From Arthrobacter dokdonellae (GTDB taxonomy: Bacteria; Actinomycetota; Actinomycetes; Actinomycetales; Micrococcaceae): a DNA stretch of 64,000 nucleotides. Below, one piece after another: positions 41,354-52,237 of this stretch. The stretch's first letter is position 1; each line of letters starts with the position of its first letter. Under the pieces are notes generated by a model, which was given only the letters and a program-made list of their open reading frames with translations, had not been told where the DNA came from and ran no database searches. The stretch lies in NCBI RefSeq assembly GCF_003268655.1, contig NZ_CP029642.1:1550001-1614000 (forward strand). Reading direction: 5' to 3'. The position numbers and the translations under genes are program-made.

Positions 41354-42551
41354 TCGACCAGCCTCGCCGCGGCCTGCCGCACAATGTGCTCCGCGATCGC
41401 CAACGACGACGTCGCCCCCGGCGACGGGGCGTTGCGCACGTGCAGGATGCGCCGGCTGCCGGTGATGACAAAGTCGTCCACCAGGCTGCCGTCGGCGTTC
41501 ATCGCCTGGGCGCGGATGCCGCGGTGGCCGGGAACGACGTCGGCCATGGCCAGCTCCGGCACATAGGCCTTGGCCTCACCCACAAAGGCGCGCCTGCTCA
41601 GCACTGTGCGCACCTCGCGGACCGCGGCAGGCATGTTCCCGGCGGCGAAGCGCCAGAATCCGGGGAATCCGGCCACGTCGGCCAGGTCGCCCGGGGAGAA
41701 CTGCCGGCCGCGGTAGGCCTCGCGCCCGCCAGCCAGGAAGGCGTTGGGGCCAACCATGACGGCCCCGTCCACGCGCTTGGTCAGGTGAACGCCCAGAAAC
41801 GGGTACCGCGGATCGGGCACCGGGTAGATCAACCCGTTGACCAGGCTGCTTCGTTCGGGCCGGAGCAGGAAGTACTCGCCAAAGAACGGCACGATCCGGG
41901 GTTCCCTGGCGTCCCCCGATCTCTTCGCCAGCCGGTCCGACTGCAGCCCCGCGCAGTTGATGACAAGGTCAAAGTCCTCCAGCCCGGAATCCAGTTCAAC
42001 CTGCACCCCAATGCCGGATTCCACCACTCCGCGCACCAGGCTGTTCAGCCGGACCACCCCGCCGCCCTCCGTGAACTCAGCGGCCAGGGCGGCGGTGACC
42101 GCACGGTAGTCGGTAATGGCGGTGGTGGGGGAGTGAAGCGCGGCGACGCCCACCGCATGCGGCTCGATGTCGGCCAGCTCGCTGCCGTCAACCATGCGGA
42201 CGTCCGGCACCCCGTTCGCAACGGCGCGCCGGAAGATGGCTTGCAGCCGCTCCAGCTCCACCGCGTCCCGGGCCACCACCACCTTGCCGCATTCCTCAAA
42301 CGGGACATCCCGCCGGGCCGCAAGGTCCCGCAGCAGGCCCACGCCGCGGCGGCACAGCGTGGCCTTCAGCCCGCCGGGCTCGTAATAGAGCCCGGCGTGG
42401 ACCACCCCGCTGTTGTGCCCCGTTTGGTGAAAGGACAGCTCGGCTTCCTTTTCAAACAAGGTCACTTCCGACGCCGTACCGCCCAGCAGAAGTTCCCTTG
42501 CCACGGCGGTGCCAATGATGCCTCCGCCGACGACGGCGGCACTGCCCGTCC

Positions 42552-42555
<4 letters not shown>
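41350..42555 (-). CDS. lhgO: L-2-hydroxyglutarate oxidase-like FAD enzyme (LhgO/DAO family)
   Basis: Flavoprotein of 401 residues. The GTG at 42555 shares GTGA with the stop of the rmlC-rmlD gene. The N-terminal FAD-binding motif is AAVVGGGIIGTAVAREL. The family pattern HQTGHNSGVVHAGLYYEPGG-type block follows near residue 45. The C-terminal end has HVRNAPSPGATSSLAIAEHI. LhgO oxidises L-2-hydroxyglutarate to 2-oxoglutarate and feeds electrons to the membrane quinones or to oxygen. Its coupling to dTDP-rhamnose genes is unexpected from function. Confidence 0.87.
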
Positions 42556-45917
<3,362 letters not shown>

Positions 45918-45974
45918 CGCTGCTGGCGTGACCTGACGACACCCGGAGCGGGATGCGTCGAATCGGTGCGATAA

Positions 45975-46077
45975 TTAAGTGCGTTGGACGTGACTTATTT
46001 GCCACCGGCCGCGAAGCCGGCGACGACCAGGCCACCATCCCGCTGCCCGGCCGGCCCCGGTCCGGCACCGCACTTAA
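45975..46077 (+). promoter_or_regulatory. Structured leader of sufS
   Basis: TTAAGTGCG (45975-45983) is exactly complementary to CGCACTTAA (46069-46077). The second arm ends inside the AAGGAG ribosome site of sufS (46076-46081). The enclosed part has further CCGGC/GCCGG pairs. This could mask the ribosome site. Whether the transcript starts early enough to contain the first arm is unknown. Confidence 0.4.
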
Positions 46078-46089
46078 GGAGCAGGCGTT

Positions 46090-47403
46090 TTGGCATTGAC
46101 ATCCGCTGACCACTTCCATGACGGGCCCTTGACGGATGCCGAGGTGCGCCGCATCCGCAACGACTTCCCCATCCTCGACCAACAGGTCAACGGCAACACG
46201 CTGGTTTACCTGGACTCCGGGGCAACGTCGCAAAAGCCTCTCAGCGTGATGGAAGCCGAGCAGGAGTTCTACGAGCAGCGCAATGCCGCCGTGCACCGCG
46301 GAGCCCACACGCTCGCCGTCGCCGCCACGGACGTCTTCGAGGACGCCCGCGCCACCGTGGCCGCGTTCATCGGGGCGGCGGAGAACGAGCTGGTCTGGAC
46401 GGCCAACGCCACCGCCGGGCTGAACCTGATCGCCTACTCCTTCGGCAACGCCAGCGTCGGCGACGTGGACAAGCAGGCGCGGCAGTTCGCCGTCGGCCCC
46501 GGCGACGAGGTGCTGGTGACCGAGATGGAACACCACGCCAACCTGGTCCCGTGGCAGGAACTGTGCCGGCGCACCGGCGCCACGCTGACATTCATTCCCA
46601 TCATGGAAGACGGCCTGCTGGACATGGAGGCCGCGGCGGCCCTGTTCACCTCCCGCACGAAGGTGTTTTCCTTCACCCACGTCTCCAACGTCACCGGTGT
46701 CATCAACCCCGTGGTGGAGCTGACCCGCATGGCGCACGACGTCGGCGCCCTGGTGGTGCTCGACGCCTGCCAGTCCGCCCCCCACCTGGCCCTCAACGTC
46801 AAGGCACTGGACGTGGACTTTGCGGTGTTTTCCGGCCACAAGATGCTCGCACCCACCGGGATCGGCGCCGTCTACGGCCGCGCCGCGCTGCTGGACGCCA
46901 TGCCCCCGTTTTTGACCGGCGGCTCCATGATCACCACCGTCACCATGGATCGCGCCGGCTACCTGCCCGCCCCCCAGCGCTTCGAGGCCGGCACGCAGCC
47001 CATCTCGCAGGCCGCCGCCTTCGCCGCCGCCGTCAACTACCTCAGCGAGACCGGCATGCAGCGCGTCCACGACTGGGAGGCCTCGCTGGGCCAGCGCATG
47101 GTGGCCGGGCTGGAGGCCATCCCCGGCATCCGCGTGCTGGGCCCTTCCGCCGGCACGGCCCGCGCCGGCCTGGCCGCCTTTGAGGTGGACGGCGTCCACG
47201 CGCACGACGTCGGGCAGTTCCTTGACGCCGCCGGCATCGCGGTGCGCGTGGGCCACCACTGCGCGCAGCCCCTGCACCGGCGGCTCGGCCTGCGCGCCTC
47301 CACCCGCGCCAGCGCCTACCTGTACAACACCACGGATGAGGTGGACGCGTTCCTGGCCGCAGTGGCCGGCGTGCGTCCCTACTTTGGAATCACGGGAGCC
47401 TGA
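46090..47403 (+). CDS. sufS: SufS-type cysteine desulfurase
   Basis: PLP enzyme of 437 residues that takes sulfur from cysteine for iron-sulfur cluster assembly. The TTG at 46090 is used because AAGGAG lies 8 nt upstream and homology seems to begin close after. FPILDQQVNGNTLVYLDSGATSQKP is the group II opening (first part shown in residues 25-50). The PLP lysine is in FAVFSGHKMLAPTG (about 251). The active-site cysteine is in VRVGHHCAQP (about 391). sufU follows 5 bp later, forming the usual SufS-SufU pair; sufBCD are not in the window. Confidence 0.94.
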   Translation: MALTSADHFHDGPLTDAEVRRIRNDFPILDQQVNGNTLVYLDSGATSQKPLSVMEAEQEFYEQRNAAVHRGAHTLAVAATDVFEDARATVAAFIGAAENELVWTANATAGLNLIAYSFGNASVGDVDKQARQFAVGPGDEVLVTEMEHHANLVPWQELCRRTGATLTFIPIMEDGLLDMEAAAALFTSRTKVFSFTHVSNVTGVINPVVELTRMAHDVGALVVLDACQSAPHLALNVKALDVDFAVFSGHKMLAPTGIGAVYGRAALLDAMPPFLTGGSMITTVTMDRAGYLPAPQRFEAGTQPISQAAAFAAAVNYLSETGMQRVHDWEASLGQRMVAGLEAIPGIRVLGPSAGTARAGLAAFEVDGVHAHDVGQFLDAAGIAVRVGHHCAQPLHRRLGLRASTRASAYLYNTTDEVDAFLAAVAGVRPYFGITGA

Positions 47404-47408
47404 ACCCC

Positions 47409-47882
47409 ATGAGCGCATTGGATTCGCTGTACCAGCAGATCATCCTGGAGCAGGCCAAGGCCCGCACCGGCGCGGACCTGCCCAACAACCAGCTGGCGGG
47501 GGACCACCTGCCGGCCGGGACGGGGCAGTGCCACCAGCTCAACCCCGTGTGCGGGGACGAGATCACGCTTCGCGTGGAGACGGAGGGCAGCGGGGACCAC
47601 AGGACGGTCTCGGGCATCCACTGGGCGGGGGACGGATGCTCCATTTCGATGGCGTCGGCCTCGATCCTCAGCGAGCTCGTGGTGGGCCTGGGCGCCGGCG
47701 AGGTGCAGGAGCTGATTGGGAACTTCCGCGAAGTCATGCGCTCCCGCGGCAAGCTGACGGCCGACGAGGAAGTCCTGGGCGACGCCGCGGCGCTCTCCGG
47801 AGTCTCCAAGTTCCCGGCCCGGGTCAAGTGCGCCATGCTCGCCTGGGTCGCCGCGGAGGACGCGCTGAAGCAGACGGTGTAG
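47409..47882 (+). CDS. sufU: SufU sulfur-transfer/scaffold protein
   Basis: Zinc-dependent sulfur acceptor of SufS, 157 residues. It has the conserved ligand set: Cys48 and Asp50 in NPVCGDEI, Cys77 in AGDGCSISMAS, and Cys141 in RVKCAMLAW. The insert between the second and third motif distinguishes SufU from IscU. An extra cysteine at 41 is present. It is cotranscribed with sufS. Confidence 0.94.
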   Translation: MSALDSLYQQIILEQAKARTGADLPNNQLAGDHLPAGTGQCHQLNPVCGDEITLRVETEGSGDHRTVSGIHWAGDGCSISMASASILSELVVGLGAGEVQELIGNFREVMRSRGKLTADEEVLGDAAALSGVSKFPARVKCAMLAWVAAEDALKQTV

Positions 47883-47957
47883 CGGGACACCGCCACGGCG
47901 TCCACGTCTGGTGTTGCCGCCACCGCCCGGACCCCCGTTTGGGCGCGCGGGTGTGGC

Positions 47958-48326
47958 CTAGGCGCGTTTGACGTATTTCTCCACGAGCTGGTGGACGGTC
48001 TGCCTCCCACATCGTCCAAGTGAAGGCAACGCCATGGACGCCTGCTGCAGGCAGCCGGCGCGCAGCATTCCGATCAACTCCTCGGCGCACTGCTCCAGGC
48101 GCGTTGCGCCGACCATGTGGCTGGAAGTGCACAGGCTCAAGGCCGCGTCCATGGCGGCATCCAGGTCCTCCGAGCCGATGGCCGTGGACAGCCTTTGGAA
48201 CCGGCCCGTCCACATGTCCACGTAGTTGCTGACGAAGCCCTTGCACACAGCAGCCTCCCCGCCCAGGGAATCCTCCAGGTCGTGCAGCTGGTCCAAGCTC
48301 ATCAAGGGGGCGCATCGCTGTGTCAT
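47958..48326 (-). CDS. Hpt-like small protein lacking the phospho-acceptor histidine
   Basis: Protein of 122 residues, helical throughout. GGAGGGG precedes the ATG by about 10 nt. The core motif AALSLCTSSHMVGATRLEQC (61-80) lines up with the Hpt consensus A-H-x-L-K-G-S-S-x-x-L-G-A. The phospho-accepting His is Leu63, the Lys is Cys66 and the Gly is Thr67, while S68, S69, G73 and A74 are kept. It is divergent from the surface-protein operon and 4 kb from a histidine kinase gene. It might act as a non-phosphorylated binding partner. Function is otherwise unknown. Confidence 0.65.
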   Translation of the reverse strand: MTQRCAPLMSLDQLHDLEDSLGGEAAVCKGFVSNYVDMWTGRFQRLSTAIGSEDLDAAMDAALSLCTSSHMVGATRLEQCAEELIGMLRAGCLQQASMALPSLGRCGRQTVHQLVEKYVKRA

Positions 48327-48595
48327 GACGTGCGTTCCCCTCCCCGTCGCGTGCCTCTATTAGGGTCCAACTGTAGTTGCCGCGGCCAGACAGCGGCAGG
48401 TATCCGGGGCAGATTTCCCATACCCTGCGGGAAACCTGAGGTTGTGTTTGGCGTTTTGGGCATTTCGGAAATCTTGCGCCATTCTTCCGGGTTTCTTCCC
48501 GGTTTTGGCGGTGATTCCTTGAGTCGCGTGCAGGATTGTTGTTCCCATCGGCAGGAAAACCTGCAGCGGAATGACGTTGAACTAGGGGTCTCACA
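48327..48595. promoter_or_regulatory. Regulatory gap between the Hpt-like gene and the SipW operon
   Basis: 269 bp of unusually T-rich sequence for this genome, probably holding two divergent promoters and a leader. It contains CCGGG-tttctt-CCCGG followed by TTTT (48488-48507) and the hairpin GCAGG-aaaa-CCTGC (about 48550-48563), the latter about 30 nt before the first start codon. I could not assign a known riboswitch. Confidence 0.45.
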
Positions 48596-49144
48596 ATGAA
48601 CAAGATGGTCAAAGGCGCAATCGCAACCGGCGTAGGCGTCATCCTGTTGGTCGGCGGTGGCGGAACGCTCGCCACCTGGAACCAGGCACAGAACGCAAGC
48701 ATGGGCTCGGTGGTCTCGGGTGACCTGAACCTGGTGGCCAGCACCGGCAGGTGGACCAACGCCGCCGGCACCACCATCGCCGACATCTCCGCCTACCGCG
48801 TGGTCCCGGGCGACGTCCTGACCTACACGCAGGACGTCACCGTCACCCTGACCGGCGACCTGATGACCGCCAAGCTGGCCGTCACCGGCGTCGGCGCTGA
48901 CGGGACCGGATCCGCGGCCTTCGGCGGCGCCGCCACCGCCGGCGCCACCACGCTGACCAAGGGCACCCAAGTCCTGCCGGACACCATCCTGAAGCCCAGC
49001 GACTCCGGCGTGGTCAAGGCATCCACCACGTTCACGTTCAAGTCCTCGGCCACCGGCCGCACCGCCACGAACGCCTCCTACAGCCTTGGCAACATCGGCT
49101 ACGCGCTGGTGCAGCAGGCGCCCGCCTCCGCGAACAACTCGTAG
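48596..49144 (+). CDS. SipW-type alternate-signal-peptide exported protein
   Basis: Protein of 182 residues beginning MNKMVKGAIATGVGVILLVG and then GGGTLATWNQ, the pattern of alternate (SipW-processed) signal peptides as in TasA/CalY and the actinobacterial RER_14450 family. The rest is a beta-rich, Thr/Gly/Ala domain with few charged residues, which fits a surface-fibre subunit. A SipW-type peptidase is encoded two genes on. It is first in the operon and probably the most highly expressed, since hairpins follow it. Fibre formation is inferred from the family. Confidence 0.8.
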   Translation: MNKMVKGAIATGVGVILLVGGGGTLATWNQAQNASMGSVVSGDLNLVASTGRWTNAAGTTIADISAYRVVPGDVLTYTQDVTVTLTGDLMTAKLAVTGVGADGTGSAAFGGAATAGATTLTKGTQVLPDTILKPSDSGVVKASTTFTFKSSATGRTATNASYSLGNIGYALVQQAPASANNS

Positions 49145-49150
49145 CAGCGG

Positions 49151-49225
49151 CAGCCAATTCCCCGCAGGGGAGCGGCTGGACCAGTTCGAAGACCCCGGTG
49201 GTGTGCCGGCCATGGCAGGCACACC
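49151..49225 (+). terminator. Two hairpins between the first and second operon genes
   Basis: First: CAGCC-CCCC-gca-GGGG-GGCTG (49151-49178, with small bulges). Second: GGTGTGCC (49200-49207) pairing with GGCACACC (49218-49225). They may act as an attenuator or protect the upstream mRNA. No T-run is present. Confidence 0.5.
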
Positions 49226-49247
49226 GCCACCCCTTTGCGGAGATGTC

Positions 49248-49841
49248 ATGCGAAGTTCCCCCATGTTGAAGGCGGCCGGCCTGGTCCTGGCCGCCGTCCT
49301 CCTGGGACTGCTGACCGTCCAGGGCAGCTACGCACTCTGGAACACGGCCGTCAGCGCCAACGCCGGCACCATCCAGGCAGCAGATTTTAGGGTCAGCCTG
49401 ACCGACACCCAGACCAGCAACACCACAGACATGACGCTCCCCAACGGCACCGCCGCCGCGATAGCACTCACGACGACGGCTGCCGGCACCGTCCTCCCCG
49501 GCCAGGCCACCTACGCCGGTGTCCAGCTGGGAAACGTCACCAACGCCGGCGGCGACTTCACCATCCGGGCCGCCATCGGCTCTGCGCCCGCCAAAACTGA
49601 CACCGGAAGCGGACTGGCAAGCTATTTGACCATCAAGGAAGCAGCCGCAGGCTCACTGGACCAATGTTCCAGCGCCGCCCTTTACGCTTCGGCGCTGCCC
49701 ACCGACCTGCCCGCCATGACCATCGTCAAGGGCGGCACCGGGGTGTTTTGCTTTCAGGTGAGCCTCAACGCTGCCACTCCCGCCGGCCTGGCCGGGAGCA
49801 CCGCCGGAATCTCCCTTCCCATCGTCGTCACCCAGCAATAG
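49248..49841 (+). CDS. Second alternate-signal-peptide exported protein
   Basis: Protein of 197 residues; GGAG 5 nt before the ATG. The signal region (about 6-32) runs KAAGLVLAAVLLGLLTVQGS and ends YALWNTAVSANAG, the SipW-substrate pattern. The mature part is Thr/Ala-rich and beta-like with two cysteines (in DQCSSA and GVFCFQV) that could form a disulfide. It is followed 12 bp later by the signal peptidase gene. Confidence 0.78.
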   Translation: MRSSPMLKAAGLVLAAVLLGLLTVQGSYALWNTAVSANAGTIQAADFRVSLTDTQTSNTTDMTLPNGTAAAIALTTTAAGTVLPGQATYAGVQLGNVTNAGGDFTIRAAIGSAPAKTDTGSGLASYLTIKEAAAGSLDQCSSAALYASALPTDLPAMTIVKGGTGVFCFQVSLNAATPAGLAGSTAGISLPIVVTQQ

Positions 49842-49853
49842 AAAAGGACCGCC

Positions 49854-50462
49854 ATGACCGCCCTCCAGACACCAGCCGCTGCCGGCAAGGTTGCCAACGC
49901 CAGCCCGCTTACCGCGCCGGAGCGTTGGTTGCGCCTGGCGGCGCGCGGAGCGGCCTTCCTGATGTTCATTGCCGTCGCGCTGGCCGCCCTGGTCCTGGTG
50001 TTGGCGCCGCTTGTCACCGGTTCCCAGACGTACACCGTCCTGACCAACTCCATGGCGCCCAAGTACGCCCCCGGAACGTTCCTGGTGGTCAAGCCGACGT
50101 CCTTTGCCAGCCTGCGGGTGGGCGACATCATCACGTACCAAATCGAGTCCGGGAAACCTGCCGTGATCAGCCACCGCATCGTGTCCGTGGGCACCACGGA
50201 GTCCGGGGAGCGGGTTTTCACCACCAAAGGCGACAACAACTCCCTGGCCGACGACGCACCCGTCCACGCCCAGCAGGTCAGGGGCAAGCTGCTCTACGCC
50301 GTCCCTTATGTCGGGTTCCTGGCCAACAGGCTGGGCCAAACGGACCGCGGAGCCCTCATGCCCATTGCGGCCGTCGGACTCATCGGCTTTGGCGCCGTCA
50401 GCATGGTGCAGGGAGTCCGGGGGCGCAAGCGCGCGCCGAAGGAATCCGGGCACGCCGCATGA
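49854..50462 (+). CDS. SipW-type signal peptidase I (Ser/His dyad)
   Basis: Membrane protein of 202 residues. One membrane segment lies at about 32-55 and another at about 165-185. The catalytic serine is Ser66 in TNSMAPKYAPGTF. His107 in AVISHRIVSV stands where bacterial-type peptidases have lysine, which marks the ER/archaeal/SipW type. The aspartates of TTKGDNNSLADD complete the site. It most likely processes the two exported proteins upstream and the one or two downstream. Its stop overlaps the next ATG. Confidence 0.9.
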   Translation: MTALQTPAAAGKVANASPLTAPERWLRLAARGAAFLMFIAVALAALVLVLAPLVTGSQTYTVLTNSMAPKYAPGTFLVVKPTSFASLRVGDIITYQIESGKPAVISHRIVSVGTTESGERVFTTKGDNNSLADDAPVHAQQVRGKLLYAVPYVGFLANRLGQTDRGALMPIAAVGLIGFGAVSMVQGVRGRKRAPKESGHAA

Positions 50463-51292
50463 CACGCATGACACCGCTCGGGCCGGCGTTTTGCCGACCG
50501 GGACACGACCGTTTCCGCATGGCGGCTCTCCTGGCAGGTGCGGTGCTGGCAGTGGCGCTGGCCGTGCTGGCGGCGGCGGCCGCTTCCGCCGCGGACGGCC
50601 CGGAAATGCTGCTGAGCAGCGACGGCGTGCATTTCACCCGGGGGCAGGCGCCGGTCATCTTTCCCCACCTTGCAGGCATGGTGCCCGGCGAGTCCCGGCC
50701 TGGAAGCATCTGGGTCCGCAACGGCGGGACGGAACCGGCGGAAATCGCCCTGGCCGTACAGTCCGTGGGTGGAATCGCCATCCTGACCGAATCCCTTGAC
50801 CTGGTGGCCGGTTCGCGCGGCCACGGTTCATCCACCGTACCGCTGCCGTCGCCCGGAAGCTGCCGAAGCGTGTTCCAGGGCTGGGGCCTGGCACCCGGAG
50901 AGACCAAGCGCCTGGACCTGGCCCTGGGCATGGACGCCTCGGCAAGCAACGCGACACGGCGCGAGACGGCAAGCGTGCAGCTGGTCTTCCTCATGCGTGG
51001 CACCGGCGGCCCGGCCACCGTCGCCGCCTGCCCCGCCCCCGGCATTCCCACGGATCCGCACACGGTGCGGCAGGCCGTGCCGGCCAACGTCATTGCCGAG
51101 GGTCCCGCCGCAGTGTCCGCGGCCGACCCGGCGGGCAGGACATCCGGCGTCGAACCTCAGGACGTCCAATCCGCCGTGCGGGCGATGCACAGTAATGTGG
51201 AGGGCGACGACCAGCGGCCGGCGCAGCTGCTGATGTTCGTGGGGGGACTGCTCCTTTGCGCCGCGCTACGCACCCGGAGACGCAAGCCATGA
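50459..51292 (+). CDS. Exported, membrane-anchored protein of the SipW operon
   Basis: Protein of 277 residues. N-terminal signal (about 20-46, MAALLAGAVLAVALAVLAA...), extracellular beta-rich part (IWVRNGGTEPAEIALAVQS resembles the fibre-associated alternate-signal family), and a C-terminal membrane segment (about 252-270) with a basic end RTRRRKP. No LPXTG motif is visible, so anchoring would be by the membrane helix. Start and stop overlap its neighbours. It may anchor the fibre subunits; exact function unknown. Confidence 0.65.
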   Translation: MTRMTPLGPAFCRPGHDRFRMAALLAGAVLAVALAVLAAAAASAADGPEMLLSSDGVHFTRGQAPVIFPHLAGMVPGESRPGSIWVRNGGTEPAEIALAVQSVGGIAILTESLDLVAGSRGHGSSTVPLPSPGSCRSVFQGWGLAPGETKRLDLALGMDASASNATRRETASVQLVFLMRGTGGPATVAACPAPGIPTDPHTVRQAVPANVIAEGPAAVSAADPAGRTSGVEPQDVQSAVRAMHSNVEGDDQRPAQLLMFVGGLLLCAALRTRRRKP

Positions 51293-52185
51293 GAGACCAG
51301 ACACCCCCGGACCGCGCCGCGGCCGGGCGGCTGCGCCCGCTGCCGGGCTTCAGGGCCGCCGTGGTGGTGTTCCTGGCGACCGTGCTGGTGGGCGGGGGGA
51401 CCATTGCCGCCGTGGCCAACTGGCAGCAGAGCGCCACGGCCACCATCGCCATCACCGCCGGTGGGCGGGCAACGCCGCCGCCGGCCGCCAACGTGGTGAC
51501 CGCCAACCCCGTGCTGGACCCCCGGCCGGCTGTGCTGGATCCTGAACAGGTTACCTGCCAGCCGGATCCGGCCAAGGTCACCGAAAACGCTGCCGGCATT
51601 AAATTCACGTGGCCGGCGGCGGCCAGGGCCACCTCCTACGTGGTCTCCCTGGCCTATGACGACAAGGGCTACAGCTATCCGGGAGCCGCCACCGTCACCG
51701 CTCCCACTGCGACGTTCACGCTCCAGCGGACGGCGGCCGCCTATGGACACTACGTCCTCCGGGTGCTGCCCATGAACGGCGCCGTTGCCGGGGACCCGAT
51801 CTACCGGACCTACAACTACTTCGCAGCCACCTCCAGCAATTGCTACGACGCCCGTCCGGACGGCAGGTCGCCGCTCGCCGTTCCCGTGGTCAGCGCCCAA
51901 GCACTCGTCAAGGGTGCCACCACGGCCGCGCTGCCCCTCAGCTGGACCGGGGCCGCCGGCACCAGCTATGTCGTCACACTCGTGGCCGCCGCGCCGGGCT
52001 ACGGCATGGAGACCACCGTGGGCGGGGGCGGGATCACCGTGACGTTCCCCCGGCCCGCGAACGGACAAGGCGCGCCGTACTACGCCAACTACAGTCTCCG
52101 GATCCAGCCCGTGAACGGCACGACCGTGGGGGACGCCGTCTACAAGACCGTCCAGTACTACGACTGGGGCTCCGGCCTGTACTGA
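51289..52185 (+). CDS. Exported protein with two fibronectin-III-like repeats
   Basis: Protein of 298 residues; start overlaps the previous stop (ATGA). A single hydrophobic segment (about 24-43) ends in AAVANWQQSATATIAIT, again the SipW-substrate pattern. Two similar beta modules follow (about 85-180 and 205-295): each has a TWPA/SWTG start, TSYVVxL, and a Y-x-x-Y-x-L-R-x-x-P-x-N-G-x-x-x-G-D motif. It closes the operon; the next gene is convergent and 52 bp away. Confidence 0.68.
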   Translation: MRDQTPPDRAAAGRLRPLPGFRAAVVVFLATVLVGGGTIAAVANWQQSATATIAITAGGRATPPPAANVVTANPVLDPRPAVLDPEQVTCQPDPAKVTENAAGIKFTWPAAARATSYVVSLAYDDKGYSYPGAATVTAPTATFTLQRTAAAYGHYVLRVLPMNGAVAGDPIYRTYNYFAATSSNCYDARPDGRSPLAVPVVSAQALVKGATTAALPLSWTGAAGTSYVVTLVAAAPGYGMETTVGGGGITVTFPRPANGQGAPYYANYSLRIQPVNGTTVGDAVYKTVQYYDWGSGLY

Positions 52186-52237
52186 GCATGGCCCCGAACT
52201 TGGCAGTGGGTGCCGGGCGCGCCGGCGGCGGCGCGGG

